DNA of 64,000 nt from Collinsella sp. (GCA_019414445.1 DXMA01000011.1:20107-84106), one strand, 5' to 3'; shown: positions 1 through 7,536, numbered from the stretch's first letter. Notes: a model not told the origin generated them from the letters alone. Numbers and translations: made by a program.

Positions 1-245
1 TCCCTTCTGGGCGAGCCGACGGCGCTGTTGCGCTCGACCCATGCGACGAGCTCGTCGTGCAGCACGATGCCGTCGCGCGTCTTGCCGCCGATGTAGCGGA
101 TCGGGAACGGGTCGTCGGGGTCCTTGGCGAGCCGGTACATGGCGTCGCGGCTGATGTGCAGCATCGCGCACGCCTCGTCGGCGCCGAATATCGCGTTGGT
201 CGATGCGATGAGCCTCACCTGGCTCCTGCTAGTGCTCTTGGTCAT
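1..245 (-). CDS. Excisionase/AlpA-like HTH protein, 3' end cut by window
   Basis: Reading leftwards from the ATG at 243-245, 81 codons are open to the window edge with no stop. The segment GADEACAMLHISRDAMYRLA reads like a winged-helix excisionase or AlpA-type DNA-binding domain, followed by a strand that would fit a wing. An AGGAG site lies about 13 nt upstream. It follows a second small HTH gene on the same strand with a 78-bp gap. Such paired small HTH genes usually sit in integrated phages or conjugative elements, so the element probably continues to the left of the window. Family assignment is by motif only. Confidence 0.6.
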   Translation of the reverse strand, partial: MTKSTSRSQVRLIASTNAIFGADEACAMLHISRDAMYRLAKDPDDPFPIRYIGGKTRDGIVLHDELVAWVERNSAVGSPRR

Positions 246-323
246 GGTCGTCCTCGAGCTCCTTTCGTCTCGAGGCTCCCTCGCGTGCCCGGCCGCGGGC
301 GGCTCCCGGGGCGGTCGCCGCCG

Positions 324-542
324 TCATTTCCTGCCGCTCCTCGACTCGATGTAGGCGTCCACGGACGCCCTCGAAACCAGGAGCTTCCTTCCGAGCCTGT
401 ACGAGTCGATCTCTCCCGACCAGATGAGGTCGTACGCCTTGTTTCGGCTCGCCCTCATGTACTCCTGCATCTCGATCACCGTCATCCATTCGCCGCGATC
501 TTGGTTGCCCTCGGGCGCGGCGCATTCGGCTGTGCGTGCCAT
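324..542 (-). CDS. Small excisionase-like HTH protein
   Basis: 72 residues. The second half, from MTVIEMQEYMRASRNKAYDL through a wing ending SRASVDAYIESRSG, matches the helix-turn-helix_17/excisionase pattern in which the tail (V-DAYIE) is typical. I chose the ATG at 540-542 because GGAGG lies five bases upstream; an in-frame start 15 codons earlier lacks this. Role inferred: directionality factor or small regulator of a mobile element. No integrase is visible here, so this may be the surviving edge of an element. Confidence 0.65.
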   Translation of the reverse strand: MARTAECAAPEGNQDRGEWMTVIEMQEYMRASRNKAYDLIWSGEIDSYRLGRKLLVSRASVDAYIESRSGRK

Positions 543-741
543 GGTTCCTCCAATCTTCCCGTGCGGCACCGCGCGAGGACACCGCACGACACCGTGTGCC
601 TTTTCGTCTGCGCGACGATTGAACCGCCTGATGGCGCTTGGCGCGCACGGCGGGAGCGGAGATGGGTCGAGGTGGGTCGAGCTGGTCGGGCCTTCACGAA
701 ACGGCCATGAGCCGCGTGCCTTAGCTCGCGGCTAAGTCCCT

Positions 742-770
742 GAAAAGTAAAAGGCGCCCATGCGGGCGCC
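742..770 (-). terminator. Leftward intrinsic terminator-like hairpin
   Basis: GGCGCCC, loop ATGC and GGGCGCC form a 7-bp perfect stem, followed on the minus strand by TTTTACTTTT. A weaker version, with stem GGTGTCC/GGGCGCC and then TTTTATTTT, lies at about 1938-1965. No gene upstream on the minus strand clearly needs the terminator at 742. Confidence 0.5.
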
Positions 771-1123
771 TGCCTAGTAGCTGGAATTGTTCGGTTGTGG
801 TCGGAATGCTCGTATTCCGCGGTGCTGTCGTCCGGGGTCCGGCATCTGTCGTTCGCCTCTTCTGTCGTGTTTGATGTTGCGTGTTATGCGAGCGACCTTT
901 CGCGGGCCTGCCGGCCCGTTGCCCCAGGTGCACCCGGATAAATGGTACCCATCCGTTGGAACATGGACATCGCGGGAGGGCTGTTTGGGCAAGCTAGGAT
1001 GGATGAGCGGCGGGGTTCTAAATGCAATAATTCGAGCTAAAGGGCCTTGTACTCTCTTTTGTAAAACGCGAGGGTGCAATAAACTCGACGATCCCCCTGA
1101 ACCTTTTCTGAACGAATCAGCTC

Positions 1124-1188
1124 TTAGGCGGTATGACGCGACACGCATCGGTAGTGCTCGTACTGGGTTAGTCATCGAGTGGGTATAG
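1124..1188 (+). repeat. Boundary repeat copy A (65 nt)
   Basis: Starts TTAGGCGGTATGACGCGACA and ends GAGTGGGTATAG. It aligns without gaps to 10641-10705, with 53 of 65 positions identical by my hand count. The last ~15 nt (TCGAGTGGG-n-ATAG) also recur near 3629, 4078 and 7782, always between gene modules. Confidence 0.75.
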
Positions 1189-1199
1189 AACATACGTTC
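1188..1199 (+). promoter_or_regulatory. LexA-like box GAACATACGTTC
   Basis: The dyad GAAC-N4-GTTC is the core of the Gram-positive/actinobacterial LexA (SOS) operator. A TATAAC hexamer follows at 1202-1207. The same arrangement is at 7794-7805, and in both places the box starts exactly 36 nt before the hairpin stem. Binding by LexA is an inference from the motif alone. Confidence 0.5.
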
Positions 1200-1223
1200 T
1201 GTATAACGTTATAGCACCAGGTG

Positions 1224-1255
1224 GCAGGCGTAGTTTCAATCGAAGCTACGCCTGC
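1224..1255 (+). ncRNA. Hairpin of boundary element A
   Basis: Arms GCAGGCGTAG (1224-1233) and CTACGCCTGC (1246-1255) pair perfectly around the 12-nt loop TTTCAATCGAAG. The copy at 7830-7861 keeps the loop but changes four base pairs on both sides, which points to selection for structure. No U-tract follows, so it is not a standard terminator. It could be a short RNA or a folded DNA site; the ncRNA label is tentative. Confidence 0.45.
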
Positions 1256-1280
1256 TGCTATATATGGGTTGATGGTGGTA

Positions 1281-1700
1281 TCAATGACCGCGATGCTTCT
1301 GTTTGCGCTTCAGTTTTCGCTGCTCGAAGCGCGCCTCCGCCTCATCCGCGCGACGCTGGCTTCTTGCTTGAGCCGATTCCCGCTTCATCGTCTCCCGCTG
1401 ATTCGCGAGCGCCTGCTGCGCCTTGGTGCTCATCGCCGGCTGCTTGAGGGCTTTCGCCGCCTCGCGGGCGCGGCGCTTGGGGTTTTTTGCAGGCTCGCTC
1501 GCCTCGGCGGGATTGCCGCCGAAGAACGCGAGCTTCGCCCATTTGCTTGTAACGAATCGCAGGATCTCCTCATCGGACGGTTCTGCGCCGAAGACGATGC
1601 GGGCGACGCCGTACCTGCCGTCCTCGACATGCTCCGCCAGCCCGACCCAGAATTGGCCGTCGTGATATACGGTCAGGGTGGACGACACGCTGATCTGCAT
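1281..1700 (-). CDS. yjdF: YjdF family protein (DUF2992)
   Basis: 139 residues. The N-terminal half has the family pattern LTVYHDGQFWVGLAEHVEDG followed by ARIVFGAEPSDEEI. The C-terminal half is the expected highly charged tail (NPKRRAREAAKALKQP, STKAQQALANQRE, ending KLKRKQKHRGH). The ATG at 1698-1700 was chosen for the AGGAGGAACC ribosome site directly upstream; a longer frame to 1829 would run through the leader. Function is unknown. In other bacteria yjdF genes are often controlled by a riboswitch that binds azaaromatic compounds, and the leader here fits that. It stands alone between repeat-rich gaps. Confidence 0.85.
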   Translation of the reverse strand: MQISVSSTLTVYHDGQFWVGLAEHVEDGRYGVARIVFGAEPSDEEILRFVTSKWAKLAFFGGNPAEASEPAKNPKRRAREAAKALKQPAMSTKAQQALANQRETMKRESAQARSQRRADEAEARFEQRKLKRKQKHRGH

Positions 1701-1820
1701 GGCTGGTTCCTCCTTTATGTAGATGACCATGCAGAGAAGGGACAACCAAGGAGGCAGGTTACTGATGCGGACTCCCGCACGCCCACGACTACCCGACGGG
1801 GACTGTGTTTTCATCTCTGG
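1701..1820 (-). promoter_or_regulatory. Probable yjdF riboswitch leader
   Basis: A TACAAT -10 box lies at 1828-1833, giving a leader of about 120 nt before yjdF. On the minus strand it contains CGGGTAGTCGTGGGC, a small hairpin GTGCGG-GAGT-CCGCAT, then CAGTAACCTGCC and a Shine-Dalgarno sequence. The GGGTAG ... AGTAACCTGCC layout agrees with my memory of the yjdF motif, but I could not run a covariance model. Confidence 0.5.
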
Positions 1821-2005
1821 TGCCCGCATTGTAGCACGCGCGGATTCACGATGTTGATTGCCGGCGCCTAGACGGAGATGAAGGCGGTTCGATCTAGGTC
1901 AAGCCGGTCGCTCGTTCATGAAGCGGCCGATTCCCTGAAAATAAAAGGCGCCCACGAGGACACCTACAGGCTATCTTCGAACTACTTGGTTGGGGCAGAC
2001 GGAGG

Positions 2006-2062
2006 AAAAAAAGGCAGAATCGCTCTCACGATCCCGCCCCGCAAACCCGAGGGTTTCTAACT
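2006..2062 (-). ncRNA. Short structured RNA, distal copy (behind abi gene)
   Basis: Predicted from a promoter (2069-2096) and a terminator. On the minus strand the RNA has a hairpin AAACCC-TC-GGGTTT, then a 10-bp stem GGCGGGATCG / CGATTCTGCC with loop TGAGAG, then seven Ts (2012-2006). It shares layout and the GGGGCGG...GCGAnTCTGCC core with the proximal copy at 2136-2197. Confidence 0.6.
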
Positions 2063-2068
2063 GGCTCC

Positions 2069-2096
2069 ATTATTCCGGGCTTCTCAGTTCTGTCAT
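2069..2096 (-). promoter_or_regulatory. Promoter for distal ncRNA copy
   Basis: Minus strand: ATGACA at 2096-2091, 16-nt spacer, AATAAT at 2074-2069. The proximal copy has TTGACA, 16 nt, TAGAAT, so promoter and RNA appear to have been duplicated together. Confidence 0.5.
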
Positions 2097-2135
2097 TGAC
2101 CCAGGTATCATCCGTCTCCTATAGCGAGTGAATAT

Positions 2136-2197
2136 AAAAATAGGGCAGAGTCGCTTGCGCAAGTCCGCCCCTAAAACCGTGAAGGTTTTGCTATCTG
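2136..2197 (-). ncRNA. Short structured RNA, proximal copy (behind abi gene)
   Basis: About 62 nt starting just after the abi stop codon. Hairpin AAAACC-TTCAC-GGTTTT is followed by a second stem that begins GGGCGGA and closes TCTGCCC, capped by a GCAA tetraloop (C-GCAA-G), then TATTTTT. One internal mismatch. This is the copy with the stronger promoter. It resembles an RNA partner of the adjacent HEPN protein rather than a plain abi terminator because it has its own consensus promoter. Confidence 0.65.
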
Positions 2198-2201
2198 CAG
2201 G

Positions 2202-3164
2202 CTATTCTACCAACCCGAGCGATTCTGTCAACCTGCGAAGGAACTCGAGCGCGGAGCGAGCTGCGGCGTCGGGCCCCTTGTCGGGCAGCGCCTCGGTTTC
2301 GCCGTCGGCCCTGGCGAACATCTCGGCGAGCTCGGATGCGGCGCGCGAGCGCGAGGAGCCCTCGGGTACCAAGCCGGAGTGCGCCACGAGCACGGTCGCG
2401 ACCTCCTGCATGGCCGTATTCCCCATCCACTTCCTCCTGGTCGCCTTGGGAATCCCCACGGCGGCGACCCTTCGGGAGACGCCGCTGGACGCCGAGCCCC
2501 GGGCGGCGCCCCTCTCGGCGAAGCAGTTGATCAGGCACGAGCCGTGCGCGGCGCAGTTGCGGACGGACTTCACGCGCTTGAGGTCGTAGTGGGAGGCCTC
2601 GAGGCGCCTGTCGCCCCATCGCCTGGCGCAGAAGCGCACGAAGTCGATGAGGGTGCCGAACGAGGTGAGCTCAAGGAAGGCCCAGGCAGGCATGTCGCCG
2701 GAGTACTTCGCGTAGAGGCTCGAGCTGTAGGGGCTGCGGCCGCTCATCTTGAGCTCGCGCAGGCGGTACTCCCTGTTTGCAGTGGTAAGCGACGCCATGT
2801 AGTCGGCCACGATGGCGTAGCCGTCCTCTCCACGGTCCTCCATCTCGCGAAGCAGTGTCACCTTCTGGAAATGCTCGATGTCGAGCGTCATGCCGAGCAG
2901 GGCGTGGCGCAGCTCCTGGTCGAGCGCCGCGAGCAGGCGCAGCTGGCCGAAGTCGAGGTCTACGTAGCGGCCGTCGCGCGGGCCTCCCTCGTATTTCGAG
3001 AAGAGTTTGCGGTAGGATGCGAGCTTGAAGAAGTTGCACTTGTCGCGCAGGTAGTCCGCGGCCTCTTCCTCGGAACACAGTTCGAAGGCTACGCCCTTCT
3101 GCTTGAGGTGCTCTATCTGCTGCTCGATCGTGAGGATCGGCTTCCTATCGTGGGGTTCGGCCAT
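2202..3164 (-). CDS. Abi family protein (Abi_2, AbiD/AbiF type HEPN RNase)
   Basis: 320 residues. Typical Abi_2 landmarks: KPILTIEQQIEHLKQKGV (8-25), KCNFFKLASYRKLFSKY (42-58), LLGMTLDIEHFQKVTLLREM (89-108) and EDGYAIV (113-119). The HEPN catalytic signature R-x4-H is at Arg202-His207 in VRNCAAHGS, so the predicted RNase site is intact. These proteins act as abortive-infection or toxin-like RNases. ATG at 3162-3164 has GGAG eight bases upstream, and a TAGAAT box lies in the leader. Immediately downstream are two short RNA units with their own promoters, which suggests an RNA-antitoxin arrangement. The C-terminal ~100 residues are arginine/alanine-rich and less recognisable. Confidence 0.85.
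   Translation of the reverse strand: MAEPHDRKPILTIEQQIEHLKQKGVAFELCSEEEAADYLRDKCNFFKLASYRKLFSKYEGGPRDGRYVDLDFGQLRLLAALDQELRHALLGMTLDIEHFQKVTLLREMEDRGEDGYAIVADYMASLTTANREYRLRELKMSGRSPYSSSLYAKYSGDMPAWAFLELTSFGTLIDFVRFCARRWGDRRLEASHYDLKRVKSVRNCAAHGSCLINCFAERGAARGSASSGVSRRVAAVGIPKATRRKWMGNTAMQEVATVLVAHSGLVPEGSSRSRAASELAEMFARADGETEALPDKGPDAAARSALEFLRRLTESLGLVE
2204..2231 (-). promoter_or_regulatory. Strong promoter inside the abi 3' end, driving ncRNA
   Basis: TTGACA at 2231-2226 and TAGAAT at 2209-2204 with a 16-nt spacer, on the minus strand. The -10 box overlaps the abi stop codon (TAG at 2204-2202). The -35 hexamer is a perfect consensus, so the downstream RNA can be made independently of abi and probably in excess. 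Confidence 0.65.
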
Positions 3165-3845
3165 GCTCGGTCTCCTGTCATTGATTTGAGAATCCTATTC
3201 TACCAGCATGTTTGCCCTGAATCCTGAAGGCCCGTTCGCCAACTCATAAGCAAGCCACCTGAGACTACTCACTTTGTTCACGAATGGCGAAGACCTGCGA
3301 CCTGGGGTTTTGCAAATGGCGCGCAAGCCACCCGCGTTAATTCACTTGCGATTGCAGCTGGCGGCTTGCGGGCAAAAGGGCGGTTGAGTTTCAAAACGGG
3401 CGTTTTCGGCGCCATCGAGCCTCCAAAGGCGACCCGCCGCGCACTTTGGGACAAAAACAAAAACTCAAAGCCCTGAGTTTGAAAAAAGTTTTTGAGGTTG
3501 TCCCAGCTTTTGTCCCCGAAGCCGACGAAACACGACACGGTGTTACTTGGCGGCACTCGGCTCGAGACGGAACCGAAAACTGGGTGCAACTGGAATGACG
3601 GGACGGCAGAACCGAAGCCATCGAGTGGGAGTAGTTAAAATATGTGCAATTTACGTGCATGAAAACCTAGATAGCACCCATGGCGCACTGCATCATGGGT
3701 GCTATCTTTGTATATGGGAGCGGGTCACGGCATATTCCAGTCGCCACGTGACGGATATCCGCCACACCATGACGGATTCCAGGAACATACCGCCTGCCGC
3801 GCGTGCAATCGCCGTATTGCGCACACACGAGGCAAGGAGGTCCGC
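3165..3845. other. Intergenic region with boundary element B
   Basis: About 680 bp with no supported gene. It holds the abi promoter (leftward), a stretch resembling the 10.55-kb region (CCTG-GGTTTTGC), a divergent copy of the boundary repeat (AACTGGGTGCAACTGGA ... TCGAGTGGGAGTAG, about 3577-3643) and the hairpin at 3669-3707. Frames on both strands translate to low-quality sequence with no ribosome sites. Confidence 0.5.
3669..3707 (+). terminator. Hairpin of boundary element B
   Basis: A 14-bp perfect stem, AGATAGCACCCATG / CATGGGTGCTATCT, with 11-nt loop GCGCACTGCAT, then TTTG and TATATGGG. The flanking TATATGGG and the position after the TCGAGTGGG motif match hairpins A and D. It may terminate transcription, but it also belongs to the boundary-element family. 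Confidence 0.5.
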
Positions 3846-4067
3846 ATGGAGACAGTTAACGTCACCGTACGCATGGAGAGGCAGACGAGGGACGACGCTG
3901 CGAAGCTCTTCTCGAAGCTCGGCATCAGCACCACCCAGGCGATCAACATGTTCCTCAAGCAGGCCGTGAGGGAGCAGAGGACACCCTTCGAGGTCTGGAT
4001 TCGCGGCAATTTTGAGACTGGATGCAAGTGGGACAAACTGAGGCAAACTGGAACGAACTGGAGATAG
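3846..4067 (+). CDS. RelB/DinJ-type antitoxin without adjacent toxin
   Basis: 73 residues. METVNVTVRMERQTRDDAAK plus LFSKLGISTTQAINMFLKQA is the ribbon-helix-helix part of RelB/DinJ antitoxins. AGGAGG five bases before the ATG fixes the start. The usual C-terminal toxin-binding tail is replaced from residue ~51 by WIRGNFETGCKWDKL, which is encoded inside the 96-nt repeat C; the same peptide frame (WIHGDFETGCKWDKL) is preserved in repeat D at 7.69 kb. No YafQ/RelE-like gene follows; the KAP gene begins 34 bp later. It may be an orphan or a remnant whose toxin was lost. Confidence 0.7.
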   Translation: METVNVTVRMERQTRDDAAKLFSKLGISTTQAINMFLKQAVREQRTPFEVWIRGNFETGCKWDKLRQTGTNWR

Positions 4068-4091
4068 TTTCTAACTATTGAGTGGGATTAG
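3996..4091 (+). repeat. Direct repeat C, left side of KAP-GmrSD module
   Basis: 96 nt from TGGATTCGCGGCAATTTTGA to TTGAGTGGGATTAG. It recurs at 7689-7794 with about ten extra bases in the middle and otherwise close identity, including TGGGACAAACTG and GGAGATAGTTT. It overlaps the end of the antitoxin gene and ends 11 nt before the KAP start codon. Confidence 0.8.
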
Positions 4092-4101
4092 AGTAAGTAA
4101 C

Positions 4102-5460
4102 ATGCGAAGAATCGATTCAGCACCTACACGCGACATCCTTGTTAAGCTGCTGCACAACGACGCCCTCGGGAGGAATGGAGATCTCGCCGAGTTTGCCGGG
4201 ATACTCAAATCCATCGAAGGCGGGTTTTCCCTGTTCGTCGACGCTGATTGGGGAAGCGGGAAGACATTCTTCGTTAGACAGGTGGCCTGCATCCTTGAAG
4301 AGGTTAATCCTTTTCTTGAGTCTCACGGAGACCTCGACGGATTGCTTGACAACAATCGCGAGCTTGCACCCTATATGGAGCTGAACAGCTTCTTGCCCGT
4401 ATACTACAACGCCTGGGAAAATGACCATTGGGATGATCCGCTGCCTTCGATTGCAGCATCTATAGCCCTCCAAGGCGATGCATGCGCCTCTTTTCGCAGT
4501 GACACCGAAGCTGGCGAAAAGATTGCCGGAACACTCGACGCCATATTGGGGGTCTTTGGACATGGCGGAGCCAGCTCTTTAAGAGACGCTTTTTCGGGCA
4601 GAGATTTAATCCAGGCTTATCGTGACAGAGAAACGCTAAGGTCCTCTGTTTCAAACCTGGTAGATGTAGCTCTCCCTGAAAAAGCCAACACATTGCTTCT
4701 CATTGTCGATGAGCTCGATCGTTGCCGTCCTTCTTTTGCAATGAAGGTGCTCGAGCAGTTGAAGAATCTGTTTACAGATGATCGAGTAGTCATCGTGTAT
4801 TCGGTCAACGCCAATCAACTATCACATGTTGTTGAAGGCATGTATGGGCAAGGTTTTGACGGCCGACGTTATTTGTCGCGTTTCTACGATCTAACCATCC
4901 CTCTAAGAAAGGTCGATAGCTTTAAGCAGCTAGAAGCGAACGGCTTCATAAAAACCTCCAACCGCTTTGACGTAATTGCGTATGAGCTTGCAGAGGCATA
5001 CGGAATGACGATGAGGGACGCCAACAGGTATCTGACTGAGCTTTTCAGAGTTCGCCCTTTAGTATTGGAAAGCCGCGATGGATTTGTAGACGACCGGGTT
5101 CGAGCGTTTGCCGATGCTGGCCTGGTCCCGACTATGCTCGCCTTGAAAGTATTTGACGCCGACGCGTTTGCCTCTGTGGTTCAGAAATTTGAAATTGAGC
5201 CTCTTTATCATGCATTCTCTAAGAGCGAAGCGGCGATGGAGTTTATGGATGCAACATGGGGGTCGTACATAAAGTTCGAGGAGGGAAAGACCCCTTCCGA
5301 CGAAGACAAGGTAGGTGCAAGGCACGAGCTCCTCGAGACCTTGGTCTACATGATTTGGTGCAAAGACAGAAACAATTCTAAATACCAGCATTCCTATCAA
5401 GTTCTTATTGGAAGAAGCTGGGGATTTGACTCGCTCCCGCGTTTAGCAAAGATTATCTAG
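4102..5460 (+). CDS. KAP family P-loop NTPase
   Basis: 452 residues. Walker A is WGSGKTF (50-56); Walker B with the KAP signature is IVDELDRCRP (201-210); YYNAWENDHWDDP (101-113) is another KAP landmark. KAP NTPases are STAND-related ATPases frequent in phage-defence loci; no transmembrane insertion is obvious here. The ATG at 4102 is preferred over an in-frame TTG at 4078 that lies in repeat C; the ribosome site is weak (GAGTAAG). The downstream DUF262 gene starts nine bases after the stop with GGAG touching the stop codon, so the two are an operon. Likely a two-gene defence module flanked by direct repeats. Confidence 0.85.
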   Translation: MRRIDSAPTRDILVKLLHNDALGRNGDLAEFAGILKSIEGGFSLFVDADWGSGKTFFVRQVACILEEVNPFLESHGDLDGLLDNNRELAPYMELNSFLPVYYNAWENDHWDDPLPSIAASIALQGDACASFRSDTEAGEKIAGTLDAILGVFGHGGASSLRDAFSGRDLIQAYRDRETLRSSVSNLVDVALPEKANTLLLIVDELDRCRPSFAMKVLEQLKNLFTDDRVVIVYSVNANQLSHVVEGMYGQGFDGRRYLSRFYDLTIPLRKVDSFKQLEANGFIKTSNRFDVIAYELAEAYGMTMRDANRYLTELFRVRPLVLESRDGFVDDRVRAFADAGLVPTMLALKVFDADAFASVVQKFEIEPLYHAFSKSEAAMEFMDATWGSYIKFEEGKTPSDEDKVGARHELLETLVYMIWCKDRNNSKYQHSYQVLIGRSWGFDSLPRLAKII

Positions 5461-5469
5461 GAGTAACAG

Positions 5470-7536
5470 ATGAAAGGCGAAGAACGATACCTTCTTAACT
5501 TGCTCGAAGGCACGAAAACTCGATTTGTTATCCCCGTCTATCAGCGCAACTACGACTGGAAGATCGAAAACTGCAAGCAATTGTTCGACGACCTCGAGGA
5601 TGTCATTTCAGAAGGCGTGGAGAGTCATTTCTTTGGAAGCATCGTCTCCAAAGCAGATGGCCCCGACACACGCATCGTCATCGATGGCCAGCAAAGGATC
5701 ACCACGTCTTACCTCCTTCTCCTTGCGCTTGTGAGCAAGCTCAGGGAAGGCGCCATCGCCTCCGAAGACGACAATCTGGCCGACATGATCAACGAGGAAT
5801 ACCTCATCGACAAATGGCATAAGTCCGAGCGAAAGCTGAAGCTGAAGCTCATCAAGGACGACCAGGCTGCCTTTGAGGCGCTTTACTCCGCTGACGCAGA
5901 GAAGTTCATCCAGGACTCCAACGTAACCCAGAATTACATCTATTTCTGCGGCCGTATCGACAAGACAAGGCTGACGGCCGATCAGCTGCGCGATGCCATC
6001 GAGCGCCTGATGATCATCGACATCAAGCTTGACAAGGAGGATGACGCCCAGCGAATCTTCGAGAGCCTCAACTCGACAGGCCTCGACCTGAACGAGGGCG
6101 ACAAGATCCGCAACTTTATCCTCATGGGTCTGGATGCCCAAATGCAGGAAGAGTATTACGAGCAGTACTGGAACGAGATCGAGAAGAATACCGGCTACGA
6201 CGTAAGCTCCTTTGCTCGTGATTGGCTTGCTGCCGTCCGCAGGAAGACCCCCGCAATCAAGAAGGTCTATTCCGTGTTCAAGGACTATGTAAAAGCGGAG
6301 GCATTCGATACGAAAGTCCTGCTTGAGGAACTTCTTAAGTACTCAAAGCATTACAAGGCGATTAACGACGCCGATTCTGGAAACCATCGGCTTGATGCGG
6401 TTTTGAGGCGACTTATTCTGCTGGACATGAGCGTCATGAACCCGTTCACGCTTAATCTATTCGAATACAGGCGCTGTGGAGGAATCAGCGACCAGCAGGT
6501 GATCGAGGCGCTCAAATCCGTCGAGACCTACCTTTTCAGGCGCTGGGTCTGCAAGGTTCCCACAAATGCGCTCAACAAGGTCTTCGAGACTCTGCACAGC
6601 GAGGTTTTGAGAGGCGTCAAAGACGGCGGTTCATATCCTGACGTGTTGAACAAAGTTCTCCTCTCCAAGGAGGGCAGCGGCCACTTCCCCGACGACGCCG
6701 AGTTCATTCAAGCGTTCGAAGAGAGGGACTTCTACAGGATCGCGAGCTACAAGTACTACCTCTTCGATCGTCTTGAAAACGGAGACAGCCTCGAAAGGGT
6801 CAACGTCGTCGACAACCTTCGCGATGAGTCTTTCAGCATTGAGCACATCATGCCCCAGACGCTTTCGACAAGCTGGCAGCAGGATTTGGGCGTTGAGTTC
6901 GCCGCAATTCACGCAAGGTGGCTGAACAGCATGGCGAATCTGACGCTTACCGCATACAACTCCAAATACAGCAACAGGCGCTTTGCCGAGAAGCGGGACA
7001 TGGAGAACGGCTTCAAGCAGTCTGGCTTCAGGATCAACGGCTTCGTCTGCCAGCAGGAGGCCTGGGGCGAGGAGCAGCTGAAGGCTCGCAACGAGCTCAT
7101 GAAGAGGAAGTTCCTTGAGCTTTGGCCATCCATCGAGTCCGACTTCGAGTGGGGCAACGACGCCTACGAGGAGCATGCCCTCGACGATGATTTCTCGTTC
7201 ACCGGCAGGCAGATCGCCGCATACAGCTTCATGGGATCTCGCTTCACGGCGAAGACCTGGGTTGACATGATCTGCGGCGTGCTTTCCATGGTTTACGAGC
7301 TTGATCCAGTCGTCTTCCATAAGTTCGTCCCTGAGGGCTCGGACTTCCCGGGAAGGTATTTCTCATGGAAAGAAAGCGACTATTGCTTCAAAGTCGGTGA
7401 GGGAATCTACTTCAATCCCGGAAGCTCGACTTATGTGAAAATCGAAACGCTGAAGATCGTTTTTGAGGCAGCGGGCATTGACTGCTCAGAGCTTCTGATC
7501 GAGCTGTACAAGTCGAAGGTCGGGGATCCATCGTAG
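5470..7536 (+). CDS. DUF262/DUF1524 (GmrSD-like) protein
   Basis: 688 residues. IPVYQRNYDW (21-30) and IDGQQR (71-76) mark the DUF262 ParB-like nucleotide-binding domain; RIFESLNSTG is its usual later motif. The HNH-type DUF1524 region has IEHIMPQTLS (His459) and ANLTLTAYNSKYSNRRF near 490. This is the GmrS-GmrD fusion layout of type IV restriction enzymes that cut modified DNA using NTP energy. The last ~130 residues form a separate domain (TGRQIAAYSFMG onward) that I do not recognise; it may read a modified base or contact the KAP partner. GGAG six bases before the ATG. Confidence 0.85.
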   Translation: MKGEERYLLNLLEGTKTRFVIPVYQRNYDWKIENCKQLFDDLEDVISEGVESHFFGSIVSKADGPDTRIVIDGQQRITTSYLLLLALVSKLREGAIASEDDNLADMINEEYLIDKWHKSERKLKLKLIKDDQAAFEALYSADAEKFIQDSNVTQNYIYFCGRIDKTRLTADQLRDAIERLMIIDIKLDKEDDAQRIFESLNSTGLDLNEGDKIRNFILMGLDAQMQEEYYEQYWNEIEKNTGYDVSSFARDWLAAVRRKTPAIKKVYSVFKDYVKAEAFDTKVLLEELLKYSKHYKAINDADSGNHRLDAVLRRLILLDMSVMNPFTLNLFEYRRCGGISDQQVIEALKSVETYLFRRWVCKVPTNALNKVFETLHSEVLRGVKDGGSYPDVLNKVLLSKEGSGHFPDDAEFIQAFEERDFYRIASYKYYLFDRLENGDSLERVNVVDNLRDESFSIEHIMPQTLSTSWQQDLGVEFAAIHARWLNSMANLTLTAYNSKYSNRRFAEKRDMENGFKQSGFRINGFVCQQEAWGEEQLKARNELMKRKFLELWPSIESDFEWGNDAYEEHALDDDFSFTGRQIAAYSFMGSRFTAKTWVDMICGVLSMVYELDPVVFHKFVPEGSDFPGRYFSWKESDYCFKVGEGIYFNPGSSTYVKIETLKIVFEAAGIDCSELLIELYKSKVGDPS

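Larger units (their letters stand above)
543..1280. other. Long intergenic region with repeats, no convincing gene
   Basis: No reading frame here has a good ribosome site and a recognisable product. The region holds a leftward terminator near 742-770, a 65-nt repeat (1124-1188) that recurs at 10641-10705, a LexA-like box and a 10-bp hairpin at 1224-1255. It separates the two HTH genes from the yjdF gene. Confidence 0.6.

Noticed and set aside
774..1193. 139-codon leftward frame containing TNPVR-LPMRVASYRLRA
   Set aside because: The peptide recurs at 10.6 kb only because the 65-nt DNA repeat recurs; downstream and upstream parts are unrelated.
3278..3660. Leftward frames of 89-103 codons between abi and the antitoxin
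   Set aside because: Low-complexity translation overlapping boundary repeats, no ribosome sites, no domain.
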